From Oscillospiraceae bacterium (GTDB taxonomy: Bacteria; Bacillota_A; Clostridia; Oscillospirales; Oscillospiraceae), in assembly GCA_017537045.1 (NCBI GenBank), contig JAFYLN010000043.1:1-46412 (forward strand): a stretch of 46,412 bases of DNA, written 5' to 3'. Below, one piece after another: positions 16,593 through 24,310 of this stretch. The position numbers were made by a program, and so were the translations under genes. The notes beneath the pieces were generated by a model, which saw only the letters and a program-made list of their open reading frames with translations, made no database searches and had not been told where the DNA came from. Position 1 is the stretch's first letter. The number at the start of each line of letters is the position of its first letter.

Positions 16593-17000
16593 TTAGTCCC
16601 TCCCCGTAATGATGGAAACTGCGTGACTCACACCGGGAATCGGAAGCCCCTGCTGCGTTGAGGTAGGGGAGAGCAGTGCACCCGTGCCACAGAATAGGAT
16701 GCGTTTTAATTTTCCATCATTGAGTTTGTTCAGAAGCTCGCCGCACAGGGTAATGGCGCTGCATCCGCAGCCGGAACCTCCGGCGTGAACGTCCTGAACG
16801 GTGTTGTCAAAAACCAGCGTGCCGCAATCGGTCAGCTTTCCTCCCAGTGGCAGATGCTTGCGTTTGCCCAGTTCCAGCAGCATTTCCTTTCCGAGCTGAC
16901 CCAGATCACCGGTGACGATCAGGTCGAAATCCTCCGGTTTTCGCCCCAAATCCTCCATATGCGCCTGTATGGTGTCAAATGCAGCCGGGGCGATTGTCAA
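16593..17000 (-). CDS. spoVAD: spoVAD, 3' fragment (codes the C-terminal 130 residues)
   Basis: The frame reads IAPAAFDTIQAHMEDLGRK..., then LTDCGTLVFDNTVQ, HAGGSGCGCSA and GTGALLSPTSTQQG, which is the C-terminal third of SpoVAD. The frame runs to 17000 at a TTG, but the first bases past 16991 belong to the inserted element and no RBS is near, so this piece is probably not made alone. The missing first 209 codons are at 41751-41125 on the same strand. Joining at the shared CCGGGGC gives ...MGAAMAP/AAFDTIQAH... in frame and 339 residues in all, the usual SpoVAD length. SpoVAD has a thiolase-like fold and binds dipicolinic acid for uptake into the forespore. Confidence 0.92.
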   Translation of the reverse strand: MTIAPAAFDTIQAHMEDLGRKPEDFDLIVTGDLGQLGKEMLLELGKRKHLPLGGKLTDCGTLVFDNTVQDVHAGGSGCGCSAITLCGELLNKLNDGKLKRILFCGTGALLSPTSTQQGLPIPGVSHAVSIITGRD

Positions 17001-17012
17001 GTATAGACCATA
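16985..17012. other. Left attachment junction (attL-like)
   Basis: Core CCGGGGC (16985-16991) lies in the spoVAD codons for Ala-Pro-Ala. Inside the element, TAGACCATA (17004-17012) is the exact inverted complement of TATGGTCTA (41102-41110) beside the right core. In the circular form the two lie equally far from a centre between the first two G of the core. Confidence 0.85.
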
Positions 17013-17335
17013 AAGTACCGGAAAAAGGAAGCTGCAGGGAGAATTTTTGAGTTTTGATACATTTCATCTGAAACAACTGATATACTGTTAACCAGCATAT
17101 TTCTCAGGTGCTTTTCCACAAGCAGCAGGAATCGAGTTGGTGGTAGGGGAGGTTGGATGATGAAAACAGGCAGCTAGTTAAAAAATACAATAAAATATTT
17201 TGCAGATTATTGTTGAATAACCATTCTTTTTGCCGGTTCCTGTAATTTGCAGCGGCACGGTGCTGAATCACGGCGAACGAATCCTGTGGACAAGCGCCTG
17301 AAAATATGCAATAATCAGGATAAAGGAAGAAAGAA
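16992..17335. other. Left-end non-coding region of the element
   Basis: 344 bases without a supported gene: the attP arm at 17004-17012, then AT-rich sequence. A weak promoter candidate, TGGACA (17287-17292), 17-base spacer, AATAAT (17310-17315), points at the Spo0A-C-like gene starting at 17336. I see no Spo0A-box-like site here. Confidence 0.5.
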
Positions 17336-17773
17336 ATGTCAAACAGAAAAGAAGAAACCTTGTATCATGCGATGTTTTTGGCGCAGCATTTAAATAAATG
17401 CGATCTCAAGGATGGACTGGTGTATATCCTCTTCGAACTGGATGTGGATAAGGGTCGGCTCGGCTACCACTACGTCAAAGATGCCATTTTACTGTTTCAT
17501 AAGGACCCGATACATACCCTGTTATCCGGAATCTATCAGAAAGTTGCTGAGAACATCGATCCGTTTATCAATTCTGAGTATATTGAGAAGAACATACGCG
17601 ATGTGATCGGCAAGTCCTACCGGGACTGCGAGCCCGAGATCTGGGCCTACTATTTCCCTGAAAAAGCAGGCAGAAAGCCGAGTAAACCCAATAACTACAA
17701 ATTTATTTCCAATATTTCCGCATTTATGGAATTGTGGCAGGCATGCTGTAAGGAGGCCAGTTATGAAATTTGA
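17336..17773 (+). CDS. Stand-alone Spo0A C-terminal-domain-like DNA-binding protein
   Basis: A 145-residue protein. Residues about 26-135 resemble the DNA-binding (effector) domain of Spo0A: ILFELDVDKGRLGYHYVKDAI fits the Spo0A stretch containing GYLYLREAI, then IYQKVAENI, YIEKNIRDVIGKSY (recognition-helix region) and the C-terminal PSKPNNYKFISNISAF, like KAKPTNSEFIAMVAD. No receiver domain is present, so it cannot be switched by phosphorelay in the usual way. It could bind 0A-type boxes on its own or compete with Spo0A (inference). RBS AAAGGAAGAAAGAA precedes the ATG. Its stop overlaps the next gene by 11 bases. It is the first gene inside the element's left end, and a divergent domain relative lies at 19102-19473. 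Confidence 0.7.
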   Translation: MSNRKEETLYHAMFLAQHLNKCDLKDGLVYILFELDVDKGRLGYHYVKDAILLFHKDPIHTLLSGIYQKVAENIDPFINSEYIEKNIRDVIGKSYRDCEPEIWAYYFPEKAGRKPSKPNNYKFISNISAFMELWQACCKEASYEI

Positions 17774-18593
17774 TAATGTAGCTGTTCTCCGGGAAAATCT
17801 GGAGCAGATGGAGACACAGCAGCTCGATGAAATGCTCCATATGCAATTGCGAAAAGACCAGCCGGACGGCCAGTTGATCCGCATGATCGGCAGCGTTCTG
17901 AGAGAGCGGGAACGTGACAGGCAGCCTGAAATCACACCCGAAATTCAGAAAGCCTGGGAACGGTATCAGAAATTAACGCAGCCGCCCACAAGAAAACCAA
18001 AATCTATGAGAAGTACGCTGGTAAAGGCAGCATCCATCATACTGGTTTTGCTTATCTTGGCGGCGCTTCTGCCCAGGGAAGCGGAAGCGGAGAGCTTCTT
18101 TGACAGGTTCATTGCATGGACTTCCGATGTGTTCTCCCTGCTCAGTCCCGTTGAAAAGGGAAAGCAACAGGATATATACGAGTTCCGAACGGACAACCCC
18201 GGCTTGCAGGAGGTCTACGACAAGGTCACCGAACTGGGCGTGACAATCCCGGTTGTTCCCTCGTGGTTTCTTGATGGGTATGTATTAAAATCGTGTAAAA
18301 TAACCGAAACTCCAACGAAAACGTACATGTCAGTTGTGTTTACAAACGGAGAATTAGATGCTGTTTATGAACTGAACGTATACAATGGTAATCTTACTTC
18401 TGCATACACGAAAGATGAAAATATTGTTCGTATACTTGAAATGAACAATATTGAGCATACCCTGATGCACAACAAGGATTTGTTGCTTGCGGTGTGGGAA
18501 ATAGAAAACATAGAATGTGCTATCAACATAGATTGTGAAGAGGACGAATTGAATCGGATTCTCAAATCAATCTATACGATGGAGGAGAACTAG
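17763..18593 (+). CDS. DUF4367-like single-pass membrane protein
   Basis: A 276-residue protein with a cytoplasmic N-terminus of about 80 residues, rich in Arg, Gln and Glu, a membrane helix at about 85-104 (VKAASIILVLLILAALL), and an outer domain. The pattern there, TELGVTIPVVPSWFLDGYVLKSCKI followed by beta strands (TYMSVVFTNGE, YELNVYNG), recalls DUF4367 and anti-sigma/regulator-type membrane proteins of Clostridia. RBS AAGGAGG lies in the end of the preceding Spo0A-C-like gene, which it overlaps by 11 bases, so both are translated together. A functional link between a small DNA-binding protein and a membrane protein is plausible: the membrane protein may hold or inform the regulator. This is inference. 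Confidence 0.65.
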   Translation: MKFDNVAVLRENLEQMETQQLDEMLHMQLRKDQPDGQLIRMIGSVLRERERDRQPEITPEIQKAWERYQKLTQPPTRKPKSMRSTLVKAASIILVLLILAALLPREAEAESFFDRFIAWTSDVFSLLSPVEKGKQQDIYEFRTDNPGLQEVYDKVTELGVTIPVVPSWFLDGYVLKSCKITETPTKTYMSVVFTNGELDAVYELNVYNGNLTSAYTKDENIVRILEMNNIEHTLMHNKDLLLAVWEIENIECAINIDCEEDELNRILKSIYTMEEN

Positions 18594-18594
18594 A

Positions 18595-19038
18595 ATGAAA
18601 CGTTTTCTTCGATGCACCTGTCTGGTTTTAGTGATGTCTATGCTTTTGGCAGTACCGGCTTTTGCTGCTGGGACTATGGACTCCAGAGCCAGCAGTTATT
18701 TTATGAGAAGCAGTGTTTATCTGTGCAATGTATCAGGAAACTCATTCGAAGCGTGGTTTGATGTGACCGGTACCGGCACCATGGATCTGATCGGCGCGGA
18801 ATTCATCAAGATTCAGCGGTCTTCCGATAATTCCAACTGGACGACGGTAAAAACCTTCTCCAGAAGCAGCAATTCTAGCTTAGTTGACACAGATACGGTT
18901 ACCCATGCAGCTGGTGTCAGCTATACCGGAAGCAGGGGCTACTACTACCGCGCCTACGTCCAGCTCTATGCCGAAAAGGGCATCGGCTGCGGCTACTGGG
19001 ACCGCTATAGCGCTTCTATTTACATCCCAACTAATTAA
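18595..19038 (+). CDS. Secreted protein of unknown function
   Basis: A 147-residue protein with a clear signal peptide (MKRFLRCTCLVLVMSMLLAV, probable cleavage after PAFA). The mature part is about 120 residues, rich in Ser, Tyr and beta-strand patterns (WFDVTGTGTMDLIGAEFIKIQ, GYYYRAYVQLYAEKG), and looks like a small beta-sandwich. Third gene of the 17336-19038 operon: one base after the DUF4367-like stop, with GGAGG upstream. I do not recognise a family. Small secreted proteins of this look often travel with DUF4367-like genes in gut Clostridia (recollection, not checked). Confidence 0.6.
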   Translation: MKRFLRCTCLVLVMSMLLAVPAFAAGTMDSRASSYFMRSSVYLCNVSGNSFEAWFDVTGTGTMDLIGAEFIKIQRSSDNSNWTTVKTFSRSSNSSLVDTDTVTHAAGVSYTGSRGYYYRAYVQLYAEKGIGCGYWDRYSASIYIPTN

Positions 19039-19101
19039 CGCATTTCTGACCCCGGCCTGAGGATTCAGGCCACACAATTCGCATCCTCTTGGCAATCTAT
19101 T

Positions 19102-19473
19102 TTACCCCTCCCATCCGGGAGGGGTATTTTTTATGAACTCAGCAACGGTCGCAATGAACTGCTTGGGTGTCGGCGGCTGCACCGCCCCGGGAAAGAATTC
19201 TTCCCAAATCTCCCGGCTGCCCTGTTCCCACGCAACCTGTATGACCACCCGCACCGCATGCTCCACCGCTTTCCATGAAGAAGCGCCGCAATAGTCAGCA
19301 ACAAACGGATATAGCTCCTTCGTCAGGCTCAGGCTGCTGTCTACCGAAAAGCAGCAGATCAGCAGAACAAGATACTTGTACCCAATGCGGTAAACGGGGA
19401 ACCGCAATCTGCGCAGCACAATACACACAGACCTCCGAAACCACTCCAACTGTGTCTCTTGTATGGTGATCAT
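19102..19473 (-). CDS. Second stand-alone Spo0A C-terminal-domain-like protein
   Basis: A 123-residue protein, almost all of it a Spo0A effector-domain homologue: RIGYKYLVLLI for GYLYLREAI, LTKELYPFVADYCGAS for the HTH, KAVEHAVRVVIQVAWEQG for the recognition-helix stretch RVERAIRHAIEVAWSRG, and PPTPKQFIATVAEFIK for PTNSEFIAMVADKLR. It has no receiver domain. Start ATG at 19473 has GAGG eight bases upstream; a TTG six bases earlier is too close to that RBS. It faces the 17336-19038 operon. A tandem Spo0A-box-like pair lies 74 bases upstream of the start, suggesting auto- or cross-regulation. The last codons double as the terminator of the opposing operon. Confidence 0.8.
   Translation of the reverse strand: MITIQETQLEWFRRSVCIVLRRLRFPVYRIGYKYLVLLICCFSVDSSLSLTKELYPFVADYCGASSWKAVEHAVRVVIQVAWEQGSREIWEEFFPGAVQPPTPKQFIATVAEFIKNTPPGWEG
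19104..19132 (+). terminator. Terminator of the left operon, built from codons of the opposing gene
   Basis: ACCCCTCCC (19104-19112) and GGGAGGGGT (19117-19125) are followed by ATTTTTT on the plus strand. On the minus strand the same bases encode the last residues (NTPPGWEG) of the Spo0A-C-like protein. Confidence 0.85.
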
Positions 19474-19546
19474 GTGCAAAACCTCATTTCTTTATTTTTC
19501 CAAAACCACCATAACATGAATACCAAAACAAAATCAACGTACAAAA

Positions 19547-19563
19547 ATCGACATTTTTCGACC
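19547..19563 (-). promoter_or_regulatory. Tandem Spo0A-box-like operator
   Basis: On the minus strand: GGTCGAA, 3 bases, TGTCGAT. Each half matches the 0A box TGTCGAA at six of seven positions, and the 10-bp period equals that of tandem boxes bound by a Spo0A dimer. It lies upstream of the Spo0A-C-like gene starting at 19473. Which protein binds it is not known. Confidence 0.55.
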
Positions 19564-19604
19564 TCTGAAATATACTGGCATGGTATTCTTTCAAATCATA
19601 CTTT

Positions 19605-19702
19605 GCGGCATTGCCGCTTGGACTTAGTCCAACTGGGGCATGGGGTGAGCAATCCCGAAATACGGCAAGCGTGTCCCGCGTAGCCAATGCTTGCGACCCC
19701 CT
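19605..19702. ncRNA. Candidate structured RNA, about 98 nt
   Basis: Consecutive perfect stems: GCGGC/GCCGC (19605-19617), TTGGAC/GTCCAA with loop TTA (19618-19632), GCAAGC/GCTTGC (19665-19670 with 19689-19694), and a possible closing GGGG/CCCC (19635-19638 with 19697-19700). No convincing gene covers it. It sits in the 460-base gap between the minus-strand Spo0A-C-like gene and the LicC-like gene. Strand and family are unknown; a repeat element is an alternative. Confidence 0.4.
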
Positions 19703-19828
19703 AAAAACGCGATTTGCGATTGCAGATTATGGCTTGTTTGCTTTATTTAACACCAGATGCATAACAGCAAAAATGAATGTTGAGAGTATTCCAACTACAA
19801 GATTTTTAAACGTGAAATGTGAAAAATA

Positions 19829-19857
19829 TTGACAAAGATCAAAATGAGGTGTATTAT
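19829..19857 (+). promoter_or_regulatory. Sigma-A promoter for the LicC-like/ABC operon
   Basis: Perfect -35 TTGACA (19829-19834), 17-base spacer, -10 TATTAT (19852-19857), with a leader of about 75 bases before the ATG at 19939. Confidence 0.8.
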
Positions 19858-19938
19858 AACGAATATTGAACATAACGGCCAGAGAAAAAATGCTTACTCG
19901 TTCAGAATACGCACATATAGTGAAAGGATGAAATATTA

Positions 19939-20832
19939 ATGAGTGGATTGCTTCGTAAACAGTTTGATGTCCTAACATGCATCGATCTGTATGGTTCCGA
20001 TATGAGTCAGCGTGTGATTGCTGAGATTACAGGTATGTCTGTGGGTTCTGTGAATCGTACAATTGCCGATTTGACCGAACAAGGATTATTGATGGATAAA
20101 AAACTGACTCCTGGGGCTTATGATAGACTTGAACCCTATCGCGTAAAGCGAGCTGTTTTTATCGCTGCAGGATTTGGATCCCGATTGGTACCAATTACGC
20201 TGAATACACCTAAACCTTTGGTTAGGGTGAATGGGCAACGGATGATTGATACACAGTTAGATGCAGTGATTGCAGCAGGAATTGAAGAAATTTATATTGT
20301 TAGGGGTTATCTGGGTGAACAATTTGATCAGCTACTTTATAAGTATCCTATGATCCGCTTTATTGACAACCCTTCTTACAATGAGGCAAACAACATTTCC
20401 TCTGCCATGTATGCCCGACACTTGCTACAGAATGCCTATGTGATGGAAGCGGATCTGGTGTTGTACAATCCCAAAGTGATTACCAAATATCAGTACACTT
20501 CCAACTATTTGGGTGTACCAGTGGAGAAGACCGATGACTGGTGTTTCAAGACCACTAAGAACCGCATAATTACAGCTCTAATGCAAGGTGGTGTGGACTG
20601 CTATCATGAGTTCGGTATTTCTTATTGGAATGCTGAGGACGGTGCAAAGCTTTGTGAGGATATTAAGAAGGTGTACGAGATGCCTGGCGGAAAGGAACGT
20701 TACTGGGATCAGGCTCCCCTGGAGTTCTGTAAGGAGAATTATCGTGTCGAGGTACGCTGTTGCACGTTTGATGATGTGATTGAGATTGATTCTTATTCAG
20801 ACTTAAAGAAATTGGATAGAACCTATCGATAG
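19939..20832 (+). CDS. LicC/PntC-type cytidylyltransferase with N-terminal winged HTH
   Basis: A 297-residue protein. Residues 1-65 look like a winged helix-turn-helix (QRVIAEITGMSVGSVNRTIADLTEQGLL). From 70 on it is a nucleotidyltransferase: VFIAAGFGSRLVPITLNTPKPLVRVNG, the substrate loop SYNEANNISSAMYA, the metal Asp in YVMEADLVLYN, and a C-terminal FGISYWN...YWDQAPLEF, close to pneumococcal LicC. LicC joins CTP to phosphocholine; the related PntC uses 2-aminoethylphosphonate. No choline kinase is near and an importer follows, which favours a substrate needing no kinase, such as 2-aminoethylphosphonate (inference). The HTH may make the enzyme its own regulator or be a structural relic. First gene of the 19939-24246 operon. 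Confidence 0.8.
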   Translation: MSGLLRKQFDVLTCIDLYGSDMSQRVIAEITGMSVGSVNRTIADLTEQGLLMDKKLTPGAYDRLEPYRVKRAVFIAAGFGSRLVPITLNTPKPLVRVNGQRMIDTQLDAVIAAGIEEIYIVRGYLGEQFDQLLYKYPMIRFIDNPSYNEANNISSAMYARHLLQNAYVMEADLVLYNPKVITKYQYTSNYLGVPVEKTDDWCFKTTKNRIITALMQGGVDCYHEFGISYWNAEDGAKLCEDIKKVYEMPGGKERYWDQAPLEFCKENYRVEVRCCTFDDVIEIDSYSDLKKLDRTYR

Positions 20833-20849
20833 GAAAAGGAGAAGTTATT

Positions 20850-21830
20850 ATGAAGAAAAAATTGATTTATGTACTGGCCATGCTGTTGATGCTTAGTACA
20901 ATTTTGTGCGGTTGCGGTGGTGGCAAAGAGTCTGTTCTGATTTACACCAGCGTAGAAGACTATGTGGTGGAGGATATGAATGCCCGCCTGAGCGAGCAGT
21001 TCCCCGATTATGACATCACTGTGGAGTATGTATCCACTGGCAATCATGCAGCAAAGCTGCTGGCAGAGGGAACCAATACTGAATGTGATATCACCTATGA
21101 TCTGGAATATGGTTATATGGAGCAGCTTGCAAATGCCGGTGTTCTGGCAGACCTCTCCGCCTATGACAAGAGCATCTACATGGACGATACCGTTGTCAGC
21201 GACAATTACCTGATTCAGTGCCGTGTAGGTGGCGCCATTATCCTGAACACCGAACTGCTGGCCCAGAAGGGTCTGGCAGAGCCCACCTGCTATGAGGACC
21301 TGCTCAAGAGCGAGTACGCCGGCATGATCTCCATGGCAAACCCCAAGTCCTCCGGCACTGGCTATATGTTCCTGAAGAGCCTGGTCAATGCGTGGGGTGA
21401 GGAGAAGGCTTTCGCCTATTTTGACGCACTGACTCCCAATGTGCTGCAATACACTTCCTCTGGCTCCGGCCCTGTCAACGCTCTGCTCCAGAGTGAGGCT
21501 GCCATCGGCTTCGGTATGACCTCCCACGCCGTGACCCAGATCAACGAAGGCGCGCCCCTGAAGGTTATTTTCTTCAGCGAAGGTTCTCCCTTCACCCTCT
21601 ATGGTCAGGGCATGATCGCCGGTAAGGAGACCCGTCAGTGCGTCAAGGAGATCTTCGATTTCCTGGTGAACACTTACAGCTACGAGCTCAACGAGAAGTT
21701 CTTCCCCGAGCAGATGTTCAAGGATGTGGTCTACAGCGTGGAGAACTATCCCCAGAATATCGTCTACAGCGATATGAGCGGCAATACCATCGAGGAGAAG
21801 ACCCGTCTGCTGGAAATGTGGAAGTACTGA
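20850..21830 (+). CDS. ABC importer substrate-binding lipoprotein (iron/phosphonate type)
   Basis: A 326-residue protein with a lipoprotein signal (MKKKLIYVLAMLLM, then LSTILCGC; probable acylated Cys22). The mature protein begins SVLIYTSVEDYVVEDM, like the FbpA/2-aminoethylphosphonate-binding class, with a C-terminal periplasmic-type fold (GMISMANPKSSGTGYMFL, AIGFGMTSHAVTQ). It lies outside the membrane, anchored by lipid, and delivers a small solute to the permease. RBS AAAAGGAGAAG precedes the ATG, 17 bases after the cytidylyltransferase. The close link to a LicC/PntC enzyme suggests the ligand is 2-aminoethylphosphonate or a choline-type compound rather than iron (inference). Confidence 0.85.
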   Translation: MKKKLIYVLAMLLMLSTILCGCGGGKESVLIYTSVEDYVVEDMNARLSEQFPDYDITVEYVSTGNHAAKLLAEGTNTECDITYDLEYGYMEQLANAGVLADLSAYDKSIYMDDTVVSDNYLIQCRVGGAIILNTELLAQKGLAEPTCYEDLLKSEYAGMISMANPKSSGTGYMFLKSLVNAWGEEKAFAYFDALTPNVLQYTSSGSGPVNALLQSEAAIGFGMTSHAVTQINEGAPLKVIFFSEGSPFTLYGQGMIAGKETRQCVKEIFDFLVNTYSYELNEKFFPEQMFKDVVYSVENYPQNIVYSDMSGNTIEEKTRLLEMWKY

Positions 21831-21862
21831 TTTTCTCCCATAAACGAAATTGAGGTATCGAT

Positions 21863-22639
21863 ATGGATAACATCAAACTGATCGTTCGCGATCTTGAAAT
21901 GGAGTTTGACAGAAAGGTCACGCTCAATAAGGTAAATTTCGAGGTTCGGGACGGAGAATTCCTCTCCATTCTGGGTCCCTCCGGCTGCGGCAAGACCACC
22001 ATTTTGCGAATTCTCATTGGCCTGCTGAAGCCTGTTGGTGGCAGTGTGGAGAAGAACGGTGTGGATATTACCCATATTTCTCCTGCGGAGCGCCGTATGG
22101 GCATCGTATTCCAGAATTACGCGCTGTTTGAGAATATGACAGTACTGCAGAATGTGGAATACGCTCTGAAGATCCGCAAGGAGAACAAAACCAAAGAGGC
22201 AAGACAGGAGATCCGCCGCAAAGCCATGGCGGTGATTGAGAATATGGGCCTTTCCGAGCATGTGGACAAGCTGCCCACAATGCTCTCCGGCGGTCAGCAA
22301 CAGCGTGTGGCCATTGCCAGAACGTTGATCCTGAACCCCGATGTAATCCTCTTTGACGAGCCCATGTCCGCGCTGGATGTGGCGACCCGTCTGTCCCTGC
22401 GTGCTGAGTTGAAGCGGATCCAGAAGGAATTCGGCACCACCATGATCTACATTACCCATGACCAGGAGGAGGCCTTTGCCATGTCCGACCGGATCATGGT
22501 CATGCGTGAGGCCAATATTGTTCAGCTGGATACACCAGAAAACATTATCGGTAATCCGGCGGACGACTATGTGAAGGAATTTGTACTGCAGAATCTGCAG
22601 ACGAAAATCGATTCTCTGATGAAGTATGTGAGGGTATGA
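21863..22639 (+). CDS. ABC importer ATP-binding subunit
   Basis: A 258-residue ATPase with Walker A GPSGCGKTT (about residues 37-45), Q-loop FQNYALFENMTV, signature LSGGQQQRVAIAR, Walker B VILFDEPMSALD and H-loop YITHDQEEAFAMSD. This is the pattern of spermidine/iron/phosphonate importer ATPases (PotA/FbpC/PhnT group). It is shorter than PotA because it lacks most of the C-terminal regulatory domain. It acts on the cytoplasmic side of the permease at 22636. The stop TGA overlaps the permease ATG (ATGA). It powers uptake of the ligand bound by the 20850 lipoprotein. Confidence 0.92.
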   Translation: MDNIKLIVRDLEMEFDRKVTLNKVNFEVRDGEFLSILGPSGCGKTTILRILIGLLKPVGGSVEKNGVDITHISPAERRMGIVFQNYALFENMTVLQNVEYALKIRKENKTKEARQEIRRKAMAVIENMGLSEHVDKLPTMLSGGQQQRVAIARTLILNPDVILFDEPMSALDVATRLSLRAELKRIQKEFGTTMIYITHDQEEAFAMSDRIMVMREANIVQLDTPENIIGNPADDYVKEFVLQNLQTKIDSLMKYVRV

Positions 22640-24246
22640 GCATGAAGCATGCACCCAATAACACAATGAAAAAGCCCATTGGACTGGGCAAAGCGGATAC
22701 CGTCAGATTGGTTCTTGCGCTGATCTTTATCTCCGCTGTGTTCATTCCTCTGATCCGGATGTTTGCTTACATGGATAGGGACAGCATCCGCAGAGTTGTC
22801 AGCTCTCCGAACTTTTTTACAGCCGTAACCAATTCCATTGTTTCAGCCGTGCTGGCTACCGTGGTTACGGTGATCGTAGCCTTTGCTCTGACCTTTTCAG
22901 TACAGCGTACCAATATCCGGCTCAAGGGTATTTTCGAGGTAATCTTTGTCCTGCCTATGCTGATTCCCTCCATCTCCTGCGGTATGGGTCTGGTCATTCT
23001 CCTAGGTAACAACGGACTGCTGACCCGCTTTCTGCAGCTAAAGAGCAGTATTTACGGTTTGCACGGCATCGTGATAGGCTCTGTGCTCTATGCTTTCCCA
23101 GTGGCCTATCTGATGCTTGCGGATGTTCTTCGATATGAAGACGGATCTCCTTACGAGGCGGCTCAGGTGCTGGGTATCCCAAAGTGGCGTCAGTTTGTTT
23201 CTATTACGCTGCCGTATCTGCGCAAGCCTCTGATCAGTGTAGTCTTCTCTGTGTTTACTATGATCATTACCGACTACGGCGTGCCGCTGATGGTGGGCGG
23301 AAAGTATACCACTATTGCCACGGTTATGTATCAGGAGGTTATCGGCCAGCTGGACTTCGGTAAGGGTGCAGTGTACGGCACTCTGCTGCTGATCCCTGCG
23401 GTTATCGCCTTTGTGATCGACCTTCTGAATAAAGATTCCGCCAAGTCTGGTTTTGTCACCAAGTCCTGCACCCAGTCCAACAGTGCCGTGTCGAAGTCCG
23501 GTGCCTATATCTGTTGCATCACGGTGTCCGTAGCTACGTTGCTGCCAGTTATTGCCTTTGTTCTCCTTGCATTTACCGTGGACTACCCCAATAATCTGTC
23601 CTTCTCTTTGGTAAATCTGAGCAAGGCTTTTAAGCTGAAGGCGGGGAATTATCTGTTAAATTCTATTCTCATTGCAACTTTTACGGCCATTGCCGGTGTG
23701 GGTATTTCCTTTATGACTGCCTATATGTCTGCAAGAATGAAATCCTCCACATCCCGCTTTCTCCATCTGTCTGCCATGACCTCTGCTGCCATTCCTGGTG
23801 TGGTTCTGGGTCTTTCTTATGTGTTGACTTTTAACCGTACACCGATTTACGGTACGATTCTGATTCTGGTGGCTGTCAACATCATCCACTTTATCGCGTC
23901 TCCGTATCTGATGATGTACAACTCCCTGTCCAAGATCAATGAAAACTTAGAGGGTGTTGCCCACACCATGGGTATCAAGCGATCCTATATGATTCGGGAT
24001 GTGTTTATCCCTCAGTGTAAGTACACACTGCTCGAAATGTTCTCCTATTTCTTTGTGAACTGCATGATGACCATTTCTGCTGTGTCCTTCCTTGCAACCA
24101 CAGCTAATAAGCCTGTCTCGCTGATGATCAATCAGTTCGAGGCACAGATGCAGTTAGAGTGCGCGGCAGTTGTATCTCTGATGATATTGATTGCCAATCT
24201 AATGATCAAGGGTACTATCTATATCATTAAGAAGCGTAATAGATAG
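22636..24246 (+). CDS. ABC importer permease, two fused MetI-like halves
   Basis: A 536-residue inner-membrane protein with about 12 helices in two homologous halves, as in FbpB and 2-aminoethylphosphonate permeases. EAA loops are visible: YEAAQVLGIPKWRQFVSITLPYLRKP in the first half and LEGVAHTMGIKRSYMIRDVFIP in the second. A full transporter therefore needs one permease and an ATPase dimer. The frame opens at the ATG at 22636, overlapping the ATPase stop; a second ATG at 22642 has better RBS spacing (AGGG seven bases upstream) and may be the true start. Last gene of the LicC/ABC operon, ending at a strong terminator. Confidence 0.9.
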   Translation: MSMKHAPNNTMKKPIGLGKADTVRLVLALIFISAVFIPLIRMFAYMDRDSIRRVVSSPNFFTAVTNSIVSAVLATVVTVIVAFALTFSVQRTNIRLKGIFEVIFVLPMLIPSISCGMGLVILLGNNGLLTRFLQLKSSIYGLHGIVIGSVLYAFPVAYLMLADVLRYEDGSPYEAAQVLGIPKWRQFVSITLPYLRKPLISVVFSVFTMIITDYGVPLMVGGKYTTIATVMYQEVIGQLDFGKGAVYGTLLLIPAVIAFVIDLLNKDSAKSGFVTKSCTQSNSAVSKSGAYICCITVSVATLLPVIAFVLLAFTVDYPNNLSFSLVNLSKAFKLKAGNYLLNSILIATFTAIAGVGISFMTAYMSARMKSSTSRFLHLSAMTSAAIPGVVLGLSYVLTFNRTPIYGTILILVAVNIIHFIASPYLMMYNSLSKINENLEGVAHTMGIKRSYMIRDVFIPQCKYTLLEMFSYFFVNCMMTISAVSFLATTANKPVSLMINQFEAQMQLECAAVVSLMILIANLMIKGTIYIIKKRNR

Positions 24247-24272
24247 CCGCACAGCAATGCTGTGCGGCTTTT
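24246..24272 (+). terminator. Rho-independent terminator of the ABC operon
   Basis: An 11-bp perfect stem, GCCGCACAGCA / TGCTGTGCGGC, around a single central base, followed by TTTT. It begins in the permease stop codon. Confidence 0.9.
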
Positions 24273-24310
24273 GCATAGAAAGATAAGAGCGCCTCATTCT
24301 GAGGTCAGCA

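Noticed and set aside
16055..16609. Plus-strand frame with a Val/Leu-rich start
   Set aside because: It is the complement of the Asn/Gln-rich peptide and spoVAE; it has no RBS and no credible hydrophobic-protein pattern.
16998..17000. TTG at 17000 as a real start of the spoVAD 3' piece
   Set aside because: No RBS, it lies in element DNA, and the piece lacks two-thirds of the protein. It is a fragment produced by the insertion.
19484..19978. Short frames at 19484-19687 (-), 19611-19832 (+) and 19727-19978 (-)
   Set aside because: They lack an RBS, cross the structured region or the promoter of the LicC-like gene, and show no recognisable pattern.
23488..23494. Perfect TGTCGAA within the permease gene
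   Set aside because: It is inside coding sequence with no promoter nearby; a chance 7-mer.
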